Source: Bacteroidales bacterium UBA2295 (lineage in GTDB: Bacteria > Bacteroidota > Bacteroidia > Bacteroidales > Tenuifilaceae). From it: a stretch of DNA of 64,000 nt. The translations under genes and the position numbers were made by a program. Positions within the stretch are counted from its first letter, which is position 1; each line of letters opens with the position of its first letter. The stretch lies in NCBI GenBank assembly GCA_002345825.1, contig DDWD01000212.1, positions 1-64,000 on the forward strand, in the 5' to 3' direction. Shown here one piece after another: positions 26,550 to 36,463 of the stretch. The notes beneath the pieces are model-generated. The model was not told the origin of the DNA and ran no database searches. It saw nothing but the letters and a program-made list of their open reading frames with translations.

Positions 26550-26558
26550 AAAGCCCCT
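26541..26558. terminator. Hairpin shared by the convergent atpG and Na/Pi genes
   Basis: AGGGGCT-AAAA-AGCCCCT is a perfect 7-bp stem that overlaps both stop codons (atpG TAA at 26547-26549, the minus-strand gene's TAG at 26559-26557). The U-tract is short on both sides, so its efficiency is uncertain, but the position suits a bidirectional terminator. Confidence 0.65.
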
Positions 26559-28281
26559 ATTTCTGTAATACCGCCTTTTTAACAGGCTGGTTAATCTCAG
26601 CAATATCTTCCGAAACATTTATAATGTAATCGGCCAGTTTCTCTGCTTCGGAGAACAGATCGTTATAAATTACTCCCGCCTGGTATTTGTACTTCTCCTC
26701 CTCAACATTTTTCAGGTGTTGCTTGCGCAGCTTGTTTCTAAACTGGTTAATTTTTTCTTCTGCTTCGTAGGCTGGTCCCAAATTGATGCCACTATAACTG
26801 CCGTCAAGATTGTCAAGCATAATCACATAAGCCTCCTCAACCAGTTCAAACATGTAGTTAAGGTTATCGCGAACCTCCTGATTAAACCATATGTTTGCCT
26901 TTCGCTTACGACGCATCGTTTTAGCCAAGTTGTAGTTACTATCCGATACGCTCTCGATATCGTTAATAATGTTAAACATAGCCTGCAGGCGCTTTGAGCT
27001 CTCGTCGCTCAAATCATGCACTGATATCTTGGTAAGGTAAGTTGCAATTTCAACCTCAACCCTATCGCTTATCTCCTCGTACTTTTCAATTCTATCGAAC
27101 AACTCCTTAAACTTTTTCTCGTTGGTTTCAACAAACATATCTTTGAAAAAACCATACATCTTATGGCTTCGCTTGGCGTAGGTAACTATCTCCTTTTTGG
27201 CCTGAATGAGTGACAGTTCTGCTGTAGAAAGCAAACCAATATTGATATGCTGCAAGCGGAATTCTTCCTCCTCGCCTTTGCGGGAGGGGACTAGCTTGGT
27301 TACAATATTTACGATATAGGGCGTAAAGAATACCAATAAGAAGGTGTTTATGATATTAAATGCCGAGTGAAAAATGGAAAGTGCAACGGGAACACTCTCG
27401 TGATTGGCAGGGTCGAAAGGATCCTGTCCACCCATTTCCACAACAAAGCTGGCCACGTTATTCAAGAAAAATTTGAAAATAAACAACATCCACACCACAC
27501 CAAACATATTGAAGATAAGGTGCGCGCGGGCCGTTCGTTTGGCCGAGACATTGGCAACCGCTGCAGCAATGTTAGCCGTAATGGTTGTACCAATATTTTC
27601 GCCCAATACCATGGCAGCAGCCAGCTCAAAGCTTATCCACCCACTATTACACATCACTAGAGTAAGAGCCATTGTGGCGCTTGATGATTGGATAACCACA
27701 GTAAGAATGGTTCCAATGGCGACAAAGAGTAGCAGAGAGAAAATCCCGCTATCGGTATAGTTCGAGAGGAAGGCAAGTATCTCGGGGCTTTCGCTAATGT
27801 TGGGAACAGAGTTTTTCAGAAAATCGAGCCCTAAAAACAAAAGGGCAAACCCCACCATAAGTTCTCCCCAAGATCTACGACTGTGATTTTTACTAAAAAC
27901 CAACGGAAAACCAATGCCAATCAAAGGCAAAGAAATGGCGCTAATGGAAAATTTGAACCCCAAAAGCGATATTAACCAAGCGGTAAATGTTGTGCCAATA
28001 TTAGCTCCCATTATCACACCCACCGACTGGGTTAAGGAGATTAGGCCGGCATTAACAAAGCTAACCAGCATTACGGTTGTAGCAGAACTCGATTGAACCA
28101 CAGTAGTTACTATCAACCCGGTAAGAATTCCTTTGAATCGGTTGGATGTCATAGCAGCCAGAATATTTCGCATTCTATCGCCAGCCACCTTTTGTAACGA
28201 CTCACTTAGCATTTTCATTCCGAACAAGAAAAGCCCCAGGGAGCCCACCAGGGTTAGAAACTGGATCAAACTGTAGTTCAT
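26557..28281 (-). CDS. Na/Pi cotransporter family protein with PhoU-like domain
   Basis: 574 residues. The membrane half (about 1-320) has two inverted NptA/PNaS repeats, each with a QSSSAT motif (VVQSSSATTVMLVSFVNAG and VVIQSSSATMALTLV) and GxNIGTT (GANIGTTFTAWL, GENIGTTITANI). The C-terminal half (about 340-560) is helical and PhoU-like. It imports phosphate with sodium; the PhoU-like part probably regulates it. It converges on atpG with seven bases between stops. Confidence 0.93.
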   Translation of the reverse strand: MNYSLIQFLTLVGSLGLFLFGMKMLSESLQKVAGDRMRNILAAMTSNRFKGILTGLIVTTVVQSSSATTVMLVSFVNAGLISLTQSVGVIMGANIGTTFTAWLISLLGFKFSISAISLPLIGIGFPLVFSKNHSRRSWGELMVGFALLFLGLDFLKNSVPNISESPEILAFLSNYTDSGIFSLLLFVAIGTILTVVIQSSSATMALTLVMCNSGWISFELAAAMVLGENIGTTITANIAAAVANVSAKRTARAHLIFNMFGVVWMLFIFKFFLNNVASFVVEMGGQDPFDPANHESVPVALSIFHSAFNIINTFLLVFFTPYIVNIVTKLVPSRKGEEEEFRLQHINIGLLSTAELSLIQAKKEIVTYAKRSHKMYGFFKDMFVETNEKKFKELFDRIEKYEEISDRVEVEIATYLTKISVHDLSDESSKRLQAMFNIINDIESVSDSNYNLAKTMRRKRKANIWFNQEVRDNLNYMFELVEEAYVIMLDNLDGSYSGINLGPAYEAEEKINQFRNKLRKQHLKNVEEEKYKYQAGVIYNDLFSEAEKLADYIINVSEDIAEINQPVKKAVLQK

Positions 28282-28424
28282 ACTTTTACATTTTTAAAAG
28301 GAGCGTAAAAATAGATATTCAAAATAGTATACACACATAATCCAATGTTAACTTAAAGCTAATTATTCAACGATGCAAACCTTTTGATACAAATTTTGAT
28401 CATTAGTTGTTAACCCAAAATTAT

Positions 28425-28432
28425 TACCTTTG
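28425..28432 (+). promoter_or_regulatory. Candidate -7 box for the MMPL exporter gene (TACCTTTG)
   Basis: A perfect TAnnTTTG match 21 bases before ATG 28454. It overlaps an upstream in-frame TTG (28430), an argument against that start. Confidence 0.5.
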
Positions 28433-28453
28433 CGGCATTATTTTTTGCAAGTT

Positions 28454-30772
28454 ATGGCTTTTCAATTTTTGGCTCGATTTATTCTTCGTAACAGGTTGTT
28501 CATTCTGATCACGGTTGGTGTAATCACCGCCTTTATGGCGTATATGATCACATCGCTGAGGTTTAACTACGAACCCACCCCACTACTCCCGTCTACCGAT
28601 AGCTTATTGATACAGCATAAAAATTACACCCAGCTGTTTGGTAAGGGCGAGAACATGATGGTTATTGGTGTGCAGGATGATAATTTTTTTAGCAAGGAGA
28701 ATTTGAGAGAATGGCAAAAGCTCGAGGCCGAACTTTTGGCAATTGACGGGGTGGAACAGGTTTTTTCCATTTTCGACATCTATTCTCTCGACAGGAATAC
28801 CCAGGAAAAGGTTTTTGAATTCAACAGGGTATTCCCCTTAGATTTTAATGAGACTAACGTAGACTCGTTAAAGGACGTTGCCCTATCGTTACCATTTTAC
28901 GAAGATCTCATATACAATAAAGAGAACAACGTATACCTGATGATGCTTACCCTGCGATATGAGAAGATAAGCACGCCAATCAGGATACCCTTTATGGAAT
29001 CGATACTAGAAACCTGCACAAATTACGAAAAGAGCACAGGAAAAGAACTTCGATACTCGGGATTGCCATACATAAGAATTACCGTGGGCGAAATGATAAA
29101 GGGTGAAATGATTATGTTCATCTTTTTGGCCGTAATTATTACTGCGGTTATCATATACCTACTATTCAAATCGTTTCGGATAATGATGTTCGTGCTGCTA
29201 GTTGTGGCAACCTCAGTTGTATGGGGGCTGGGCATTATGTCGCTTTTGGGCTATGAAATAACCCTACTCACAGCGGTTATTCCTCCGTTAATAATCGTAA
29301 TTGGAGTCCCCAACTGCGTGTATCTGCTCAATAAGTATCATCATGAGTACAGCGTTCATGGCAATAAGATTAAGGCCCTACAACGGGTAATTCAAAAAAT
29401 TGGTAGCGCAACATTCCTAACCAACCTAACCACAGCAGCCGGTTTTGGAACATTTATGTTTACCAGCATCAATATTCTAACCGAATTTGGACTGGTTGCC
29501 GCACTGGACATAATGGTAGTTTTTGTAATATCGCTGCTGCTAATCCCTACAATATTTAGCTTTTTGCCCCCACCCGAACCCCGACACCTTCAGCATCTGG
29601 AGAGTTCTAGGGTACGAAATGCCATTACACGAGTAATTGTTATTGGCCTTTACCGCCGTAAAATTGTTTTTGCCCTCACATCATTACTGGTCATCTTCGG
29701 CCTTTGGGGTTTATCTAGAGTTCAAAGTTTGGGTTTTATGGTGGACGATATCCCCAAGAACCATACGGTTTATATCGATTTAAAATTTTTTGAGAAGAAT
29801 TTTTCGGGCGTTATGCCTTTCGAAATAATTGTTGATACCGATGCACCGCGGGGCGTATTGCAGGCAAAAACGTTAAACCGAATAAACTCCCTGCAGGAAA
29901 AGCTTAAGGAGTATCCAGAACTCTCTAAACCCCTATCTGTTGTCGAAGCAGCTAAGTTTGCAAGGCAAGGCTATTACAACGGCAGTAAAAGTCAATATCG
30001 ATTACCCTATGGGCCAGAGCGGAACTTCATCCTCTCGTATCTACCAAAAAAAGCGGGAAACAACCAAATGCTGAATAGGTTTGTAGATTCAACCGCAAGC
30101 ATTACCCGTGTAATATACAACGTTGCCGACATTGGCTCAATTAGGGTAAAGGAACTTAAAGACAGGATTAGAGTTGATGTGGACTCGATTTTTGGTGAAG
30201 ATTCGGGCAAAGTAGCCATTTCTGGGGGGAGCGTAATTGCGGCAAAGGGTAACGACTATCTAGTTCGAAGTCTTTTTGTTAGCCTTATGGCAGCCATTGC
30301 CATCATATCTGTATTCATGATATGGATGTTTAGAAAAGGGAAAATGGTATTGCTCTCAATCTTACCAAACCTTATTCCACTGCTATTTACGGCTGCAGCA
30401 ATGGGATTTATTGGAATACCACTCAAGCCCAGCACTGTAATTGTATTTAGCATAGCTTTTGGTATTTCTGTAGATAACTCTATCCACTTCCTCGCAAAGT
30501 ACCGGCAAGAGTTGGCACGTACCCGAAACAACCAAAAAGCCTCGGTACTGTGTGCAATTCGAGAAACAGGTGTAAGTATGATATATACTTCCATTGTGCT
30601 CTTTTTTGGCTTTGGAATATTTATCGCATCGAAATTTGGAGGAACCGTTTCGCTAGGTTTACTGGTTTCGCTAACGCTGTTAATTGCGCTTTTTAGTAAC
30701 CTCATTCTCCTTCCTTCCGTTTTACTATCCTTTTCAAAGCACAATAAGGAAGAATCGAATTGTTTACAATAA
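28454..30772 (+). CDS. MMPL/RND-type membrane exporter
   Basis: A 772-residue protein with two RND halves: a first helix (about 10-35), a large periplasmic loop, five helices (about 215-375), a second helix (about 400-425), another loop and five final helices (about 605-760). GISVDNSIHFLAKYRQEL and the matching first-half segment GVPNCVYLLNKYHHEY are the transmembrane helix-4 type motifs of hydrophobe or lipid exporters. The gene precedes a polyprenyl synthase; cargo may be lipid or hopanoid-like, which is inference. ATG 28454 is chosen over TTG 28430. Confidence 0.9.
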   Translation: MAFQFLARFILRNRLFILITVGVITAFMAYMITSLRFNYEPTPLLPSTDSLLIQHKNYTQLFGKGENMMVIGVQDDNFFSKENLREWQKLEAELLAIDGVEQVFSIFDIYSLDRNTQEKVFEFNRVFPLDFNETNVDSLKDVALSLPFYEDLIYNKENNVYLMMLTLRYEKISTPIRIPFMESILETCTNYEKSTGKELRYSGLPYIRITVGEMIKGEMIMFIFLAVIITAVIIYLLFKSFRIMMFVLLVVATSVVWGLGIMSLLGYEITLLTAVIPPLIIVIGVPNCVYLLNKYHHEYSVHGNKIKALQRVIQKIGSATFLTNLTTAAGFGTFMFTSINILTEFGLVAALDIMVVFVISLLLIPTIFSFLPPPEPRHLQHLESSRVRNAITRVIVIGLYRRKIVFALTSLLVIFGLWGLSRVQSLGFMVDDIPKNHTVYIDLKFFEKNFSGVMPFEIIVDTDAPRGVLQAKTLNRINSLQEKLKEYPELSKPLSVVEAAKFARQGYYNGSKSQYRLPYGPERNFILSYLPKKAGNNQMLNRFVDSTASITRVIYNVADIGSIRVKELKDRIRVDVDSIFGEDSGKVAISGGSVIAAKGNDYLVRSLFVSLMAAIAIISVFMIWMFRKGKMVLLSILPNLIPLLFTAAAMGFIGIPLKPSTVIVFSIAFGISVDNSIHFLAKYRQELARTRNNQKASVLCAIRETGVSMIYTSIVLFFGFGIFIASKFGGTVSLGLLVSLTLLIALFSNLILLPSVLLSFSKHNKEESNCLQ

Positions 30773-30799
30773 AGCCATTTTTCATCATCATAATTTTTA

Positions 30800-30807
30800 T
30801 ACCTTTA
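30800..30807 (+). promoter_or_regulatory. Weak -7-like box before the polyprenyl synthase gene (TACCTTTA)
   Basis: One mismatch to TAnnTTTG, 31 bases before the ATG at 30839. Offered as a possibility only. Confidence 0.3.
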
Positions 30808-30838
30808 CATAGCAGTAAAGGATTAACAAATATTTCAA

Positions 30839-31813
30839 ATGTATAGCATTGAAGAATTAACAGACATTGCCGACAAAGGAATTCATAACATCTCAATTCC
30901 TGAGGAACCAAATCGATTGTATGAGCCCATTCGTTACTCCCTTGCCTCGGGTGGAAAGCGGATTAGACCCGTATTGGTTCTTGCGGCTTGCAATATGTAC
31001 TCAAACTCAATTGATAAGGCATTATACCCCGCCCTTGCTATAGAGCTTTTCCATAACTTCACCCTTATTCACGATGACATAATGGACAAGGCTCCCCTCA
31101 GACGAAACCAGCCAACGGTTTATGCCAAGTGGGGTCAGGACATAGCCATCTTGTCGGGTGATGCGCTTAACATTTTAGCTTATCAACTTTTGGCCAAATC
31201 TGACAAAGAAATCCTTGCTCAGGTGCTTAATACTTTTAACAAGATAGCCCTAAGCGTATGCGATGGCCAGCAGTACGATATGGATTTTGAAACGGCTCAA
31301 TATATTACCCAGGAAGAATACCTTAATATGATTGAGCTAAAAACATCGGTGCTACTAAAAGGGGCTATGCAAATTGGAGGAATTGTTGCTGGTGCTTCCC
31401 AGTCCGACATTATTAAGCTGGGCGAGTTTGGGCTAAACCTTGGACTTGCTTTTCAACTGCAGGACGATCTGCTTGATGCCTTTGGAAACTCGAACACGTT
31501 TGGGAAAAAAATTGGGGGCGATATTGTGGCCAACAAAAAAACCTTCCTAACCATCAAGGCATTTAGCTTGGCCAAGGGCAAGTCGCTCGAGCTGCTTAGC
31601 AGCTACTTCAAAGCTCAAAATGTTGATCCAATACAGAAGGTTCAGGAAGTGCTGAAAATTTACAATGAACTTGAGGTAAAGCATGAAACAGAATCAAAGA
31701 TCAACGAATATTTTGATAATGCCTTGGTTGCTTTAGAAAAGATCAATATAAGTAGTGAGAAAAAAACGGTACTTCTCTCCCTCGCACAGAAAATGATGAA
31801 CAGGGACCGGTAG
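30839..31813 (+). CDS. Trans-polyprenyl diphosphate synthase
   Basis: A 324-residue isoprenyl synthase that condenses isopentenyl diphosphate with allylic diphosphates. The first Asp-rich motif is LIHDDIMD (about 80-87), preceded by GGKRIRPVLVL; the second is FQLQDDLLDAFG (about 208-219). KTSVLLKGAMQIGG lies between. Length and motifs fit the FPP/GGPP/octaprenyl group; chain length cannot be set from sequence alone. Confidence 0.94.
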   Translation: MYSIEELTDIADKGIHNISIPEEPNRLYEPIRYSLASGGKRIRPVLVLAACNMYSNSIDKALYPALAIELFHNFTLIHDDIMDKAPLRRNQPTVYAKWGQDIAILSGDALNILAYQLLAKSDKEILAQVLNTFNKIALSVCDGQQYDMDFETAQYITQEEYLNMIELKTSVLLKGAMQIGGIVAGASQSDIIKLGEFGLNLGLAFQLQDDLLDAFGNSNTFGKKIGGDIVANKKTFLTIKAFSLAKGKSLELLSSYFKAQNVDPIQKVQEVLKIYNELEVKHETESKINEYFDNALVALEKINISSEKKTVLLSLAQKMMNRDR

Positions 31814-31859
31814 TGCAATTTATCTTAAATCGTTGCCTAATTATAAATTAATAAAGCAG

Positions 31860-32723
31860 ATGCTCGCCAATAAGTGGCTTGGTAGAAGATGTCCTCAGAA
31901 TTTCATAATCAAGAAACCTTGGGCAGGTTCGCTTGTCTTAGCAAGCCTTGTGGCTGTATTTTTAATAGTATATAAACCATTAGGCGTTCATGCCAGCTAT
32001 AGGCTTAGTTTCGAAGCAACTGTAATTATATACTGCATAATTGTGGCCATACCGGTTGCCCTTGCAGCAATTCTGCTCAAAAAAATTTCCTATTTTAACA
32101 ATCCAAGAGAGTGGACAATAAAAAAGGAACTTGCTGCAATTGCCCTCATTGTTCTGCTGATGGGCACAATTATATACTTTACTGCTTTTATTATTGAAGA
32201 ACCTTCCGATAGGTGGAACCTAAAAACATTGCTCGATTCGTACACTAGAACCATACTGGGTGCCGCTATCCCGCTGCTTCTAATCTCACTTATTAATTAC
32301 CCATATTGGTTTTTTCCGGAGAGGCTACTAACCGAAGAAACCCACAGCAAACCAATTAATAACGGAAGCGAATCGGATGTAAACATAAACATCAGTTCGA
32401 TGCTTAAAAAGGAAAAGCTTAGTTTTTCCCTAAACGAGTTTGTATACGCAGCATCAGAAGGTAACTATGTTAACTTTTACCTTTTACAAAAAGGCAAAAT
32501 AGTTAAGGCTGTTATTCGAAACTCTATAAACAACGTTGAACAACAGCTAGCTTACTACAAACGTGTAATGAGGGTTCACCGGGCTTTTATTGTTAATGTA
32601 GATATGGTTAGGTCGATGAGGGGAAACTCACTGGGGTATACGCTAAAGCTTAATGGACTTGACCAAGAAATACCTGTTTCGCGTAAAAATACATCGACAT
32701 TCCGCACACTTTTCCAAGGATAA
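31860..32723 (+). CDS. Membrane-anchored LytTR transcriptional regulator
   Basis: A 287-residue protein. The N-terminal half has four membrane helices (about 22-40, 52-74, 90-115 and 130-150), and a C-terminal LytTR DNA-binding domain covers about 180-285 (FVYAASEGNYVNFYLL; MRVHRAFIVNVDMVRSM). There is no receiver domain, so membrane helices probably sense the signal directly. ATG 31860 is preferred to an upstream TTG. The gene ends 168 bases before an outer-membrane receptor gene, with perfect direct repeats between them. Confidence 0.9.
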   Translation: MLANKWLGRRCPQNFIIKKPWAGSLVLASLVAVFLIVYKPLGVHASYRLSFEATVIIYCIIVAIPVALAAILLKKISYFNNPREWTIKKELAAIALIVLLMGTIIYFTAFIIEEPSDRWNLKTLLDSYTRTILGAAIPLLLISLINYPYWFFPERLLTEETHSKPINNGSESDVNINISSMLKKEKLSFSLNEFVYAASEGNYVNFYLLQKGKIVKAVIRNSINNVEQQLAYYKRVMRVHRAFIVNVDMVRSMRGNSLGYTLKLNGLDQEIPVSRKNTSTFRTLFQG

Positions 32724-32726
32724 CCA

Positions 32727-32766
32727 TATCCACCCATCACAACTTTTTATCCACCCATCACAACTT
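32727..32766. promoter_or_regulatory. Two 19-bp direct repeats, possible LytTR operator
   Basis: TATCCACCCATCACAACTT at 32727-32745 is repeated without change at 32748-32766, a period of 21 bases (two helical turns). LytTR proteins such as AgrA bind short direct repeats on one DNA face at this spacing. The repeats lie just after a LytTR gene and before the receptor gene it may control. Confidence 0.6.
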
Positions 32767-32891
32767 CTCTTTTTCATTTATCATCTCACACCAAACCCTT
32801 GCTATGCATACCAAATAATAGGCAATAGCACACGTAACCCTTTTTCTTTGCAGTACAGTTTAATTGTGTTTGCAAATAAAAATTTTGGGTT

Positions 32892-35249
32892 ATGAAAAAA
32901 ACAATGAGAGTTATTTGTCGTGCAACAGCTTCGATTATGGTGGTGCTAGTTACTGCTGCTAATGTAAATGCGCAGAACAATCTATCTGTTACTGGTTCTG
33001 TAGTCGAGTTGGGAACAAACGAGCCAATTCCTTTTGCCAACGTGGCACTTTACAATGCCGATGGGCAAACCCTGGTTGCAGGAGCAAGCTGCACCTTAGC
33101 TGGGGATTTTACTGTTAATGCTAGCCGCAAGGGTCTTTATAAGTTAACAATTAGTGCCATTGGTTTTGAAAGTGTAAGCAAAAAGATTGATTTATCATCT
33201 AATCCCAGGGTTGATTTGGGCACAACGCATCTAACCGAACAGGCTATTGGTTTGCAAGGGGTTAGGGTTTTTGGCGAAAGGGTTAGGGCAAAAAGCGAAG
33301 CCAGCAAAAACTCTTACAACATCAGCAGCGAGATGAAGCAAGCATCTAGCACAGGTGTAGACATACTAAAATTCGTTCCAGGAGTTCAGGTTGACTTTAT
33401 GCACAATATCTCGCTCGAGGGAAATAGGAACGTTTTAATTTTGGTGGATGGAATAGAGCGCGATGCTTCATTTATAAATCAGCTCAATGCACAAAACATT
33501 GAGCGAATAGAGATTTCCAATATTCCCCCTGCACGATACGACGGAAATGTTTCGGGGGTTATCAATATAATTCTAGCCAAGAATAAGGCTAAGGGAGTTG
33601 ATGGCCACCTGTTTTTCGAATTGCCAACGTCAAAAAATATGGTGTACCTATTCCCATCCTATAGTCTCAATGTTAGCTTAGGGAAGTTAAGAATTTTTAC
33701 CTCTTACAACGGCGAGGTAAGTAAGCTAAAATTGTATGAAGAAAGTCAACTCCAAGTTTTTGAAACGCTTAATGATAATGCCATAGAAATTGCTAGTAAC
33801 CAGTCTGTATTTCAAAACAACTGGTCGCATCGTTTTAACTACGGAATCGACTACTTTATCAACAGCAAAAATCAACTTAACGTATATGCTTATCACAACC
33901 GTTTTTCGCAAGAATATAACGGAAATGTGACAGCTATTTACAATGGAGACACAAGCAATACATGGGAAGCCAACAAGGAGGATGAGGACAAGAATACTAG
34001 TAACTTTTACTCCCTATACTATGTACACTCTTTTAAAGATTCAACAAAACATACTATTAGCGTCGATCTTAGCCTGCAACATTTTGAAGCAACCAGCATA
34101 ACACAATATACAACAGGTATTGATAGCCCTAGCTTGGACAATTTAACAACCCCTCAGCAACAAAATGGAAGTATAAAACTAGATTACAACCTTCCAATCT
34201 CAAAAATGTTGTCAATAAAATTGGGAGCAAAAGGAGTAGCCAGAGAACTGGAAAACGGGAGTGAATTCCTGTACAAGAATAATCAAGTTTCGGGCTATTC
34301 CGAGATGATGTACAAGAGACAAAAGCTGGACGCCAGCATAGGGTTGCGTTACGAGAGATCAGAAGTAGAGCTGGCAAACAATTTTTCCAGAATTGCCCAC
34401 AACTTTCTCCCAACCCTTTCGGTGGGTTACAAACACAGCAAAAAGCATAATACTCGGCTATCATACAGAAATTCAATGATCTACCCAATTCTTTATCAAC
34501 TTAATCCACAAGTAAATACAACTAACCCGTATACCCAGCATAGCGGAAATGCTTTGCTCGAACCATCGATACTACACAACGTTGTTCTTGAACACAGCAC
34601 ACGAATTAAGAAGGGTTTTGTTAATATGCGGCTATACTACACGGTGAACGAAAACACAATAGACAACCTTTTAACGATTGACGATGAAGGTGCTTCCCAT
34701 ACAAAACCATACAACCTGGGAACTCTAAAGCAGCTTGGCCTAAAAGTTTCGGGAATAATCACTGCAGGTACATTCCTCACCATTAGCCCTAGTATTAGCT
34801 TTTTTAATTATGGCACCACTGCAAATAGCCTAGCACAACAAAATTCAATCGAAGACAGGAAAGGATTTGGATTATCCACAAGCTTGTCGTCAATCGTATC
34901 GCTTGGAAAAGGGTTATCCTTTTCGGGCACCTTTCAGTATTTTACACCCATTGCAAACATTCAAAGCAGCAGGTTTGAAGATGCAATATACTTTTTGGCT
35001 CTGGATAAAGAATTTAAGAACGGACTTAAAATTGGGGTTGTAAGCGCCATTCCTCTAGCAAAAGAGTTTACTTACTTTGGCCAAAAAACCATTCATAACA
35101 ATTATAGCAGCCACCACAGTGGCCAAATTGAAAAATCACTTGTTCCATTCTGGTTTCGCATAACCTACCGATTTGCATCAGGACAAAGGAAACCGAGTAT
35201 CAATAGGGATATTGAAGACCTTGAAACGATTCCCCGAAAAGGATTTTAA
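32892..35249 (+). CDS. Outer-membrane receptor with carboxypeptidase-regulatory domain
   Basis: A 785-residue TonB-dependent-like barrel. Signal peptide (about 1-27, ending NVNAQ), a CarboxypepD_reg-like beta-sandwich (about 32-115), a plug-like domain (about 130-230: TGVDILKFVPGVQVDF, ILVDGIERD) and an OMP_b-brl_3-type barrel to the C-terminus. No SusD-like partner follows. The ligand is unknown. A LytTR gene lies directly upstream with possible operator repeats, which suggests dedicated control. Confidence 0.88.
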   Translation: MKKTMRVICRATASIMVVLVTAANVNAQNNLSVTGSVVELGTNEPIPFANVALYNADGQTLVAGASCTLAGDFTVNASRKGLYKLTISAIGFESVSKKIDLSSNPRVDLGTTHLTEQAIGLQGVRVFGERVRAKSEASKNSYNISSEMKQASSTGVDILKFVPGVQVDFMHNISLEGNRNVLILVDGIERDASFINQLNAQNIERIEISNIPPARYDGNVSGVINIILAKNKAKGVDGHLFFELPTSKNMVYLFPSYSLNVSLGKLRIFTSYNGEVSKLKLYEESQLQVFETLNDNAIEIASNQSVFQNNWSHRFNYGIDYFINSKNQLNVYAYHNRFSQEYNGNVTAIYNGDTSNTWEANKEDEDKNTSNFYSLYYVHSFKDSTKHTISVDLSLQHFEATSITQYTTGIDSPSLDNLTTPQQQNGSIKLDYNLPISKMLSIKLGAKGVARELENGSEFLYKNNQVSGYSEMMYKRQKLDASIGLRYERSEVELANNFSRIAHNFLPTLSVGYKHSKKHNTRLSYRNSMIYPILYQLNPQVNTTNPYTQHSGNALLEPSILHNVVLEHSTRIKKGFVNMRLYYTVNENTIDNLLTIDDEGASHTKPYNLGTLKQLGLKVSGIITAGTFLTISPSISFFNYGTTANSLAQQNSIEDRKGFGLSTSLSSIVSLGKGLSFSGTFQYFTPIANIQSSRFEDAIYFLALDKEFKNGLKIGVVSAIPLAKEFTYFGQKTIHNNYSSHHSGQIEKSLVPFWFRITYRFASGQRKPSINRDIEDLETIPRKGF

Positions 35250-35364
35250 AATCCACACAACCTGTTTTGACCTTAATAAACCCTATAATATGTTGGAATG
35301 TAAACACTTTTTAGCCCGATCTGTTTGGTATCAATATTTTATTCTGTTTTCAAATTGTTTATAC

Positions 35365-35372
35365 TAATTTTG
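35365..35372 (+). promoter_or_regulatory. Candidate -7 box for the YitT gene (TAATTTTG)
   Basis: A perfect TAnnTTTG match 44 bases before the ATG at 35417. Confidence 0.5.
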
Positions 35373-35416
35373 CAGCCAAATTAAAAAAACCTCAACTTCA
35401 AAAAAACCACCTCATT

Positions 35417-36325
35417 ATGAGCTACGTATCAAAAGAAAAGCTGTTCTCAAAGGAATGGTTTAGAGTATGGAGCCTAATAACCATTGGGGCGTTTATCCTT
35501 GCCTCTGGATTTGTTTTCTTTATCGATCCTCACAGAATTGCTCCGGGCGGAGTTTACGGAATAGGTATCATTGTTCACTACCTAACCAAGGGTATGTTCA
35601 GCTGGGCTCCCGAGGGATTCCCCATTGGTACCGTTGGGCTTATTCTTAACATTCCGCTTACAATTATTGGCATAAAACTACTTGGCCCACGCTTTGGGGT
35701 AAAAACAGTAATTGGATTTATACTCACTTCGGTATTTATCGACGCGCAACACTACCTGTTTGGCTACGATCCGCTGGTTGACGATGCATTACTATCGTCA
35801 GTTTTTGGAGGTGTGCTGGTGGGGTTCGGTCTCGGCCTAATTTTTAAATCGAAGGCTACCAGTGGCGGTCCCGATATAATTGCCATGATAATTGCCAAGT
35901 ACACCCGCCTGCCCCTTGGTCAGCTGATGATTTATGTAGATTCGGCCATTGTGCTTATTGCCCTAGCCGCATTTCAGGATTGGAAAATTCCGCTGTACTC
36001 ATGGATCGTTATCTACATCACCGGAAAGGTTATTGACATGACCATCCAGGGTGCCAGCTACGATAAAACCCTCTTTATTATCTCCGACAAGTATGAAGAG
36101 ATAAGGGAGAAGCTAATTGTTGACCTGGATCGGGGTGGAACGCTTATAAATGCTGTTGGAATGTACAAAGGGCAGGAAAAGAAAATCATCTTTACCAACG
36201 TGAATCGCCGAGAGGTTTACATGCTCCGCGACTTTATTGAGCAGATTGACCCAAGAGCCTTTATAACAGTTATTGATGCCAACGAAATTTTGGGCAACGG
36301 CTTTAAACCTATTAAAGAGGAGTAG
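35417..36325 (+). CDS. YitT-family membrane protein
   Basis: A 302-residue protein with about six membrane helices in the N-terminal 210 residues and a cytoplasmic DUF2179 domain (about 220-300, ending ITVIDANEILGNGFKP). GGVYGIGIIVHY and ATSGGPDIIAMIIAKY are the family's glycine-rich segments. The molecular function of YitT proteins is not firmly known; transport has been proposed. It is monocistronic, with a strong terminator after it. Confidence 0.92.
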   Translation: MSYVSKEKLFSKEWFRVWSLITIGAFILASGFVFFIDPHRIAPGGVYGIGIIVHYLTKGMFSWAPEGFPIGTVGLILNIPLTIIGIKLLGPRFGVKTVIGFILTSVFIDAQHYLFGYDPLVDDALLSSVFGGVLVGFGLGLIFKSKATSGGPDIIAMIIAKYTRLPLGQLMIYVDSAIVLIALAAFQDWKIPLYSWIVIYITGKVIDMTIQGASYDKTLFIISDKYEEIREKLIVDLDRGGTLINAVGMYKGQEKKIIFTNVNRREVYMLRDFIEQIDPRAFITVIDANEILGNGFKPIKEE

Positions 36326-36346
36326 CTAAGCATAAACAAAAACCAC

Positions 36347-36388
36347 AAAAAGGCGCAGGGAGCGTTTTAAGCCCCCTGCGCCTTTTTT
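36347..36388 (+). terminator. Rho-independent terminator after the YitT gene
   Basis: AAAAAGGCGCAGGG (36347-36360) pairs with CCCTGCGCCTTTTTT (36374-36388) around a 13-base loop, giving a GC-rich stem followed by T6. Confidence 0.9.
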
Positions 36389-36463
36389 GGCACAAAGTTG
36401 TACTACCCAAAGACAACAAGCCATTAAAATGCTAATTTTACGCCAACAAAACGATTTTTGGAG

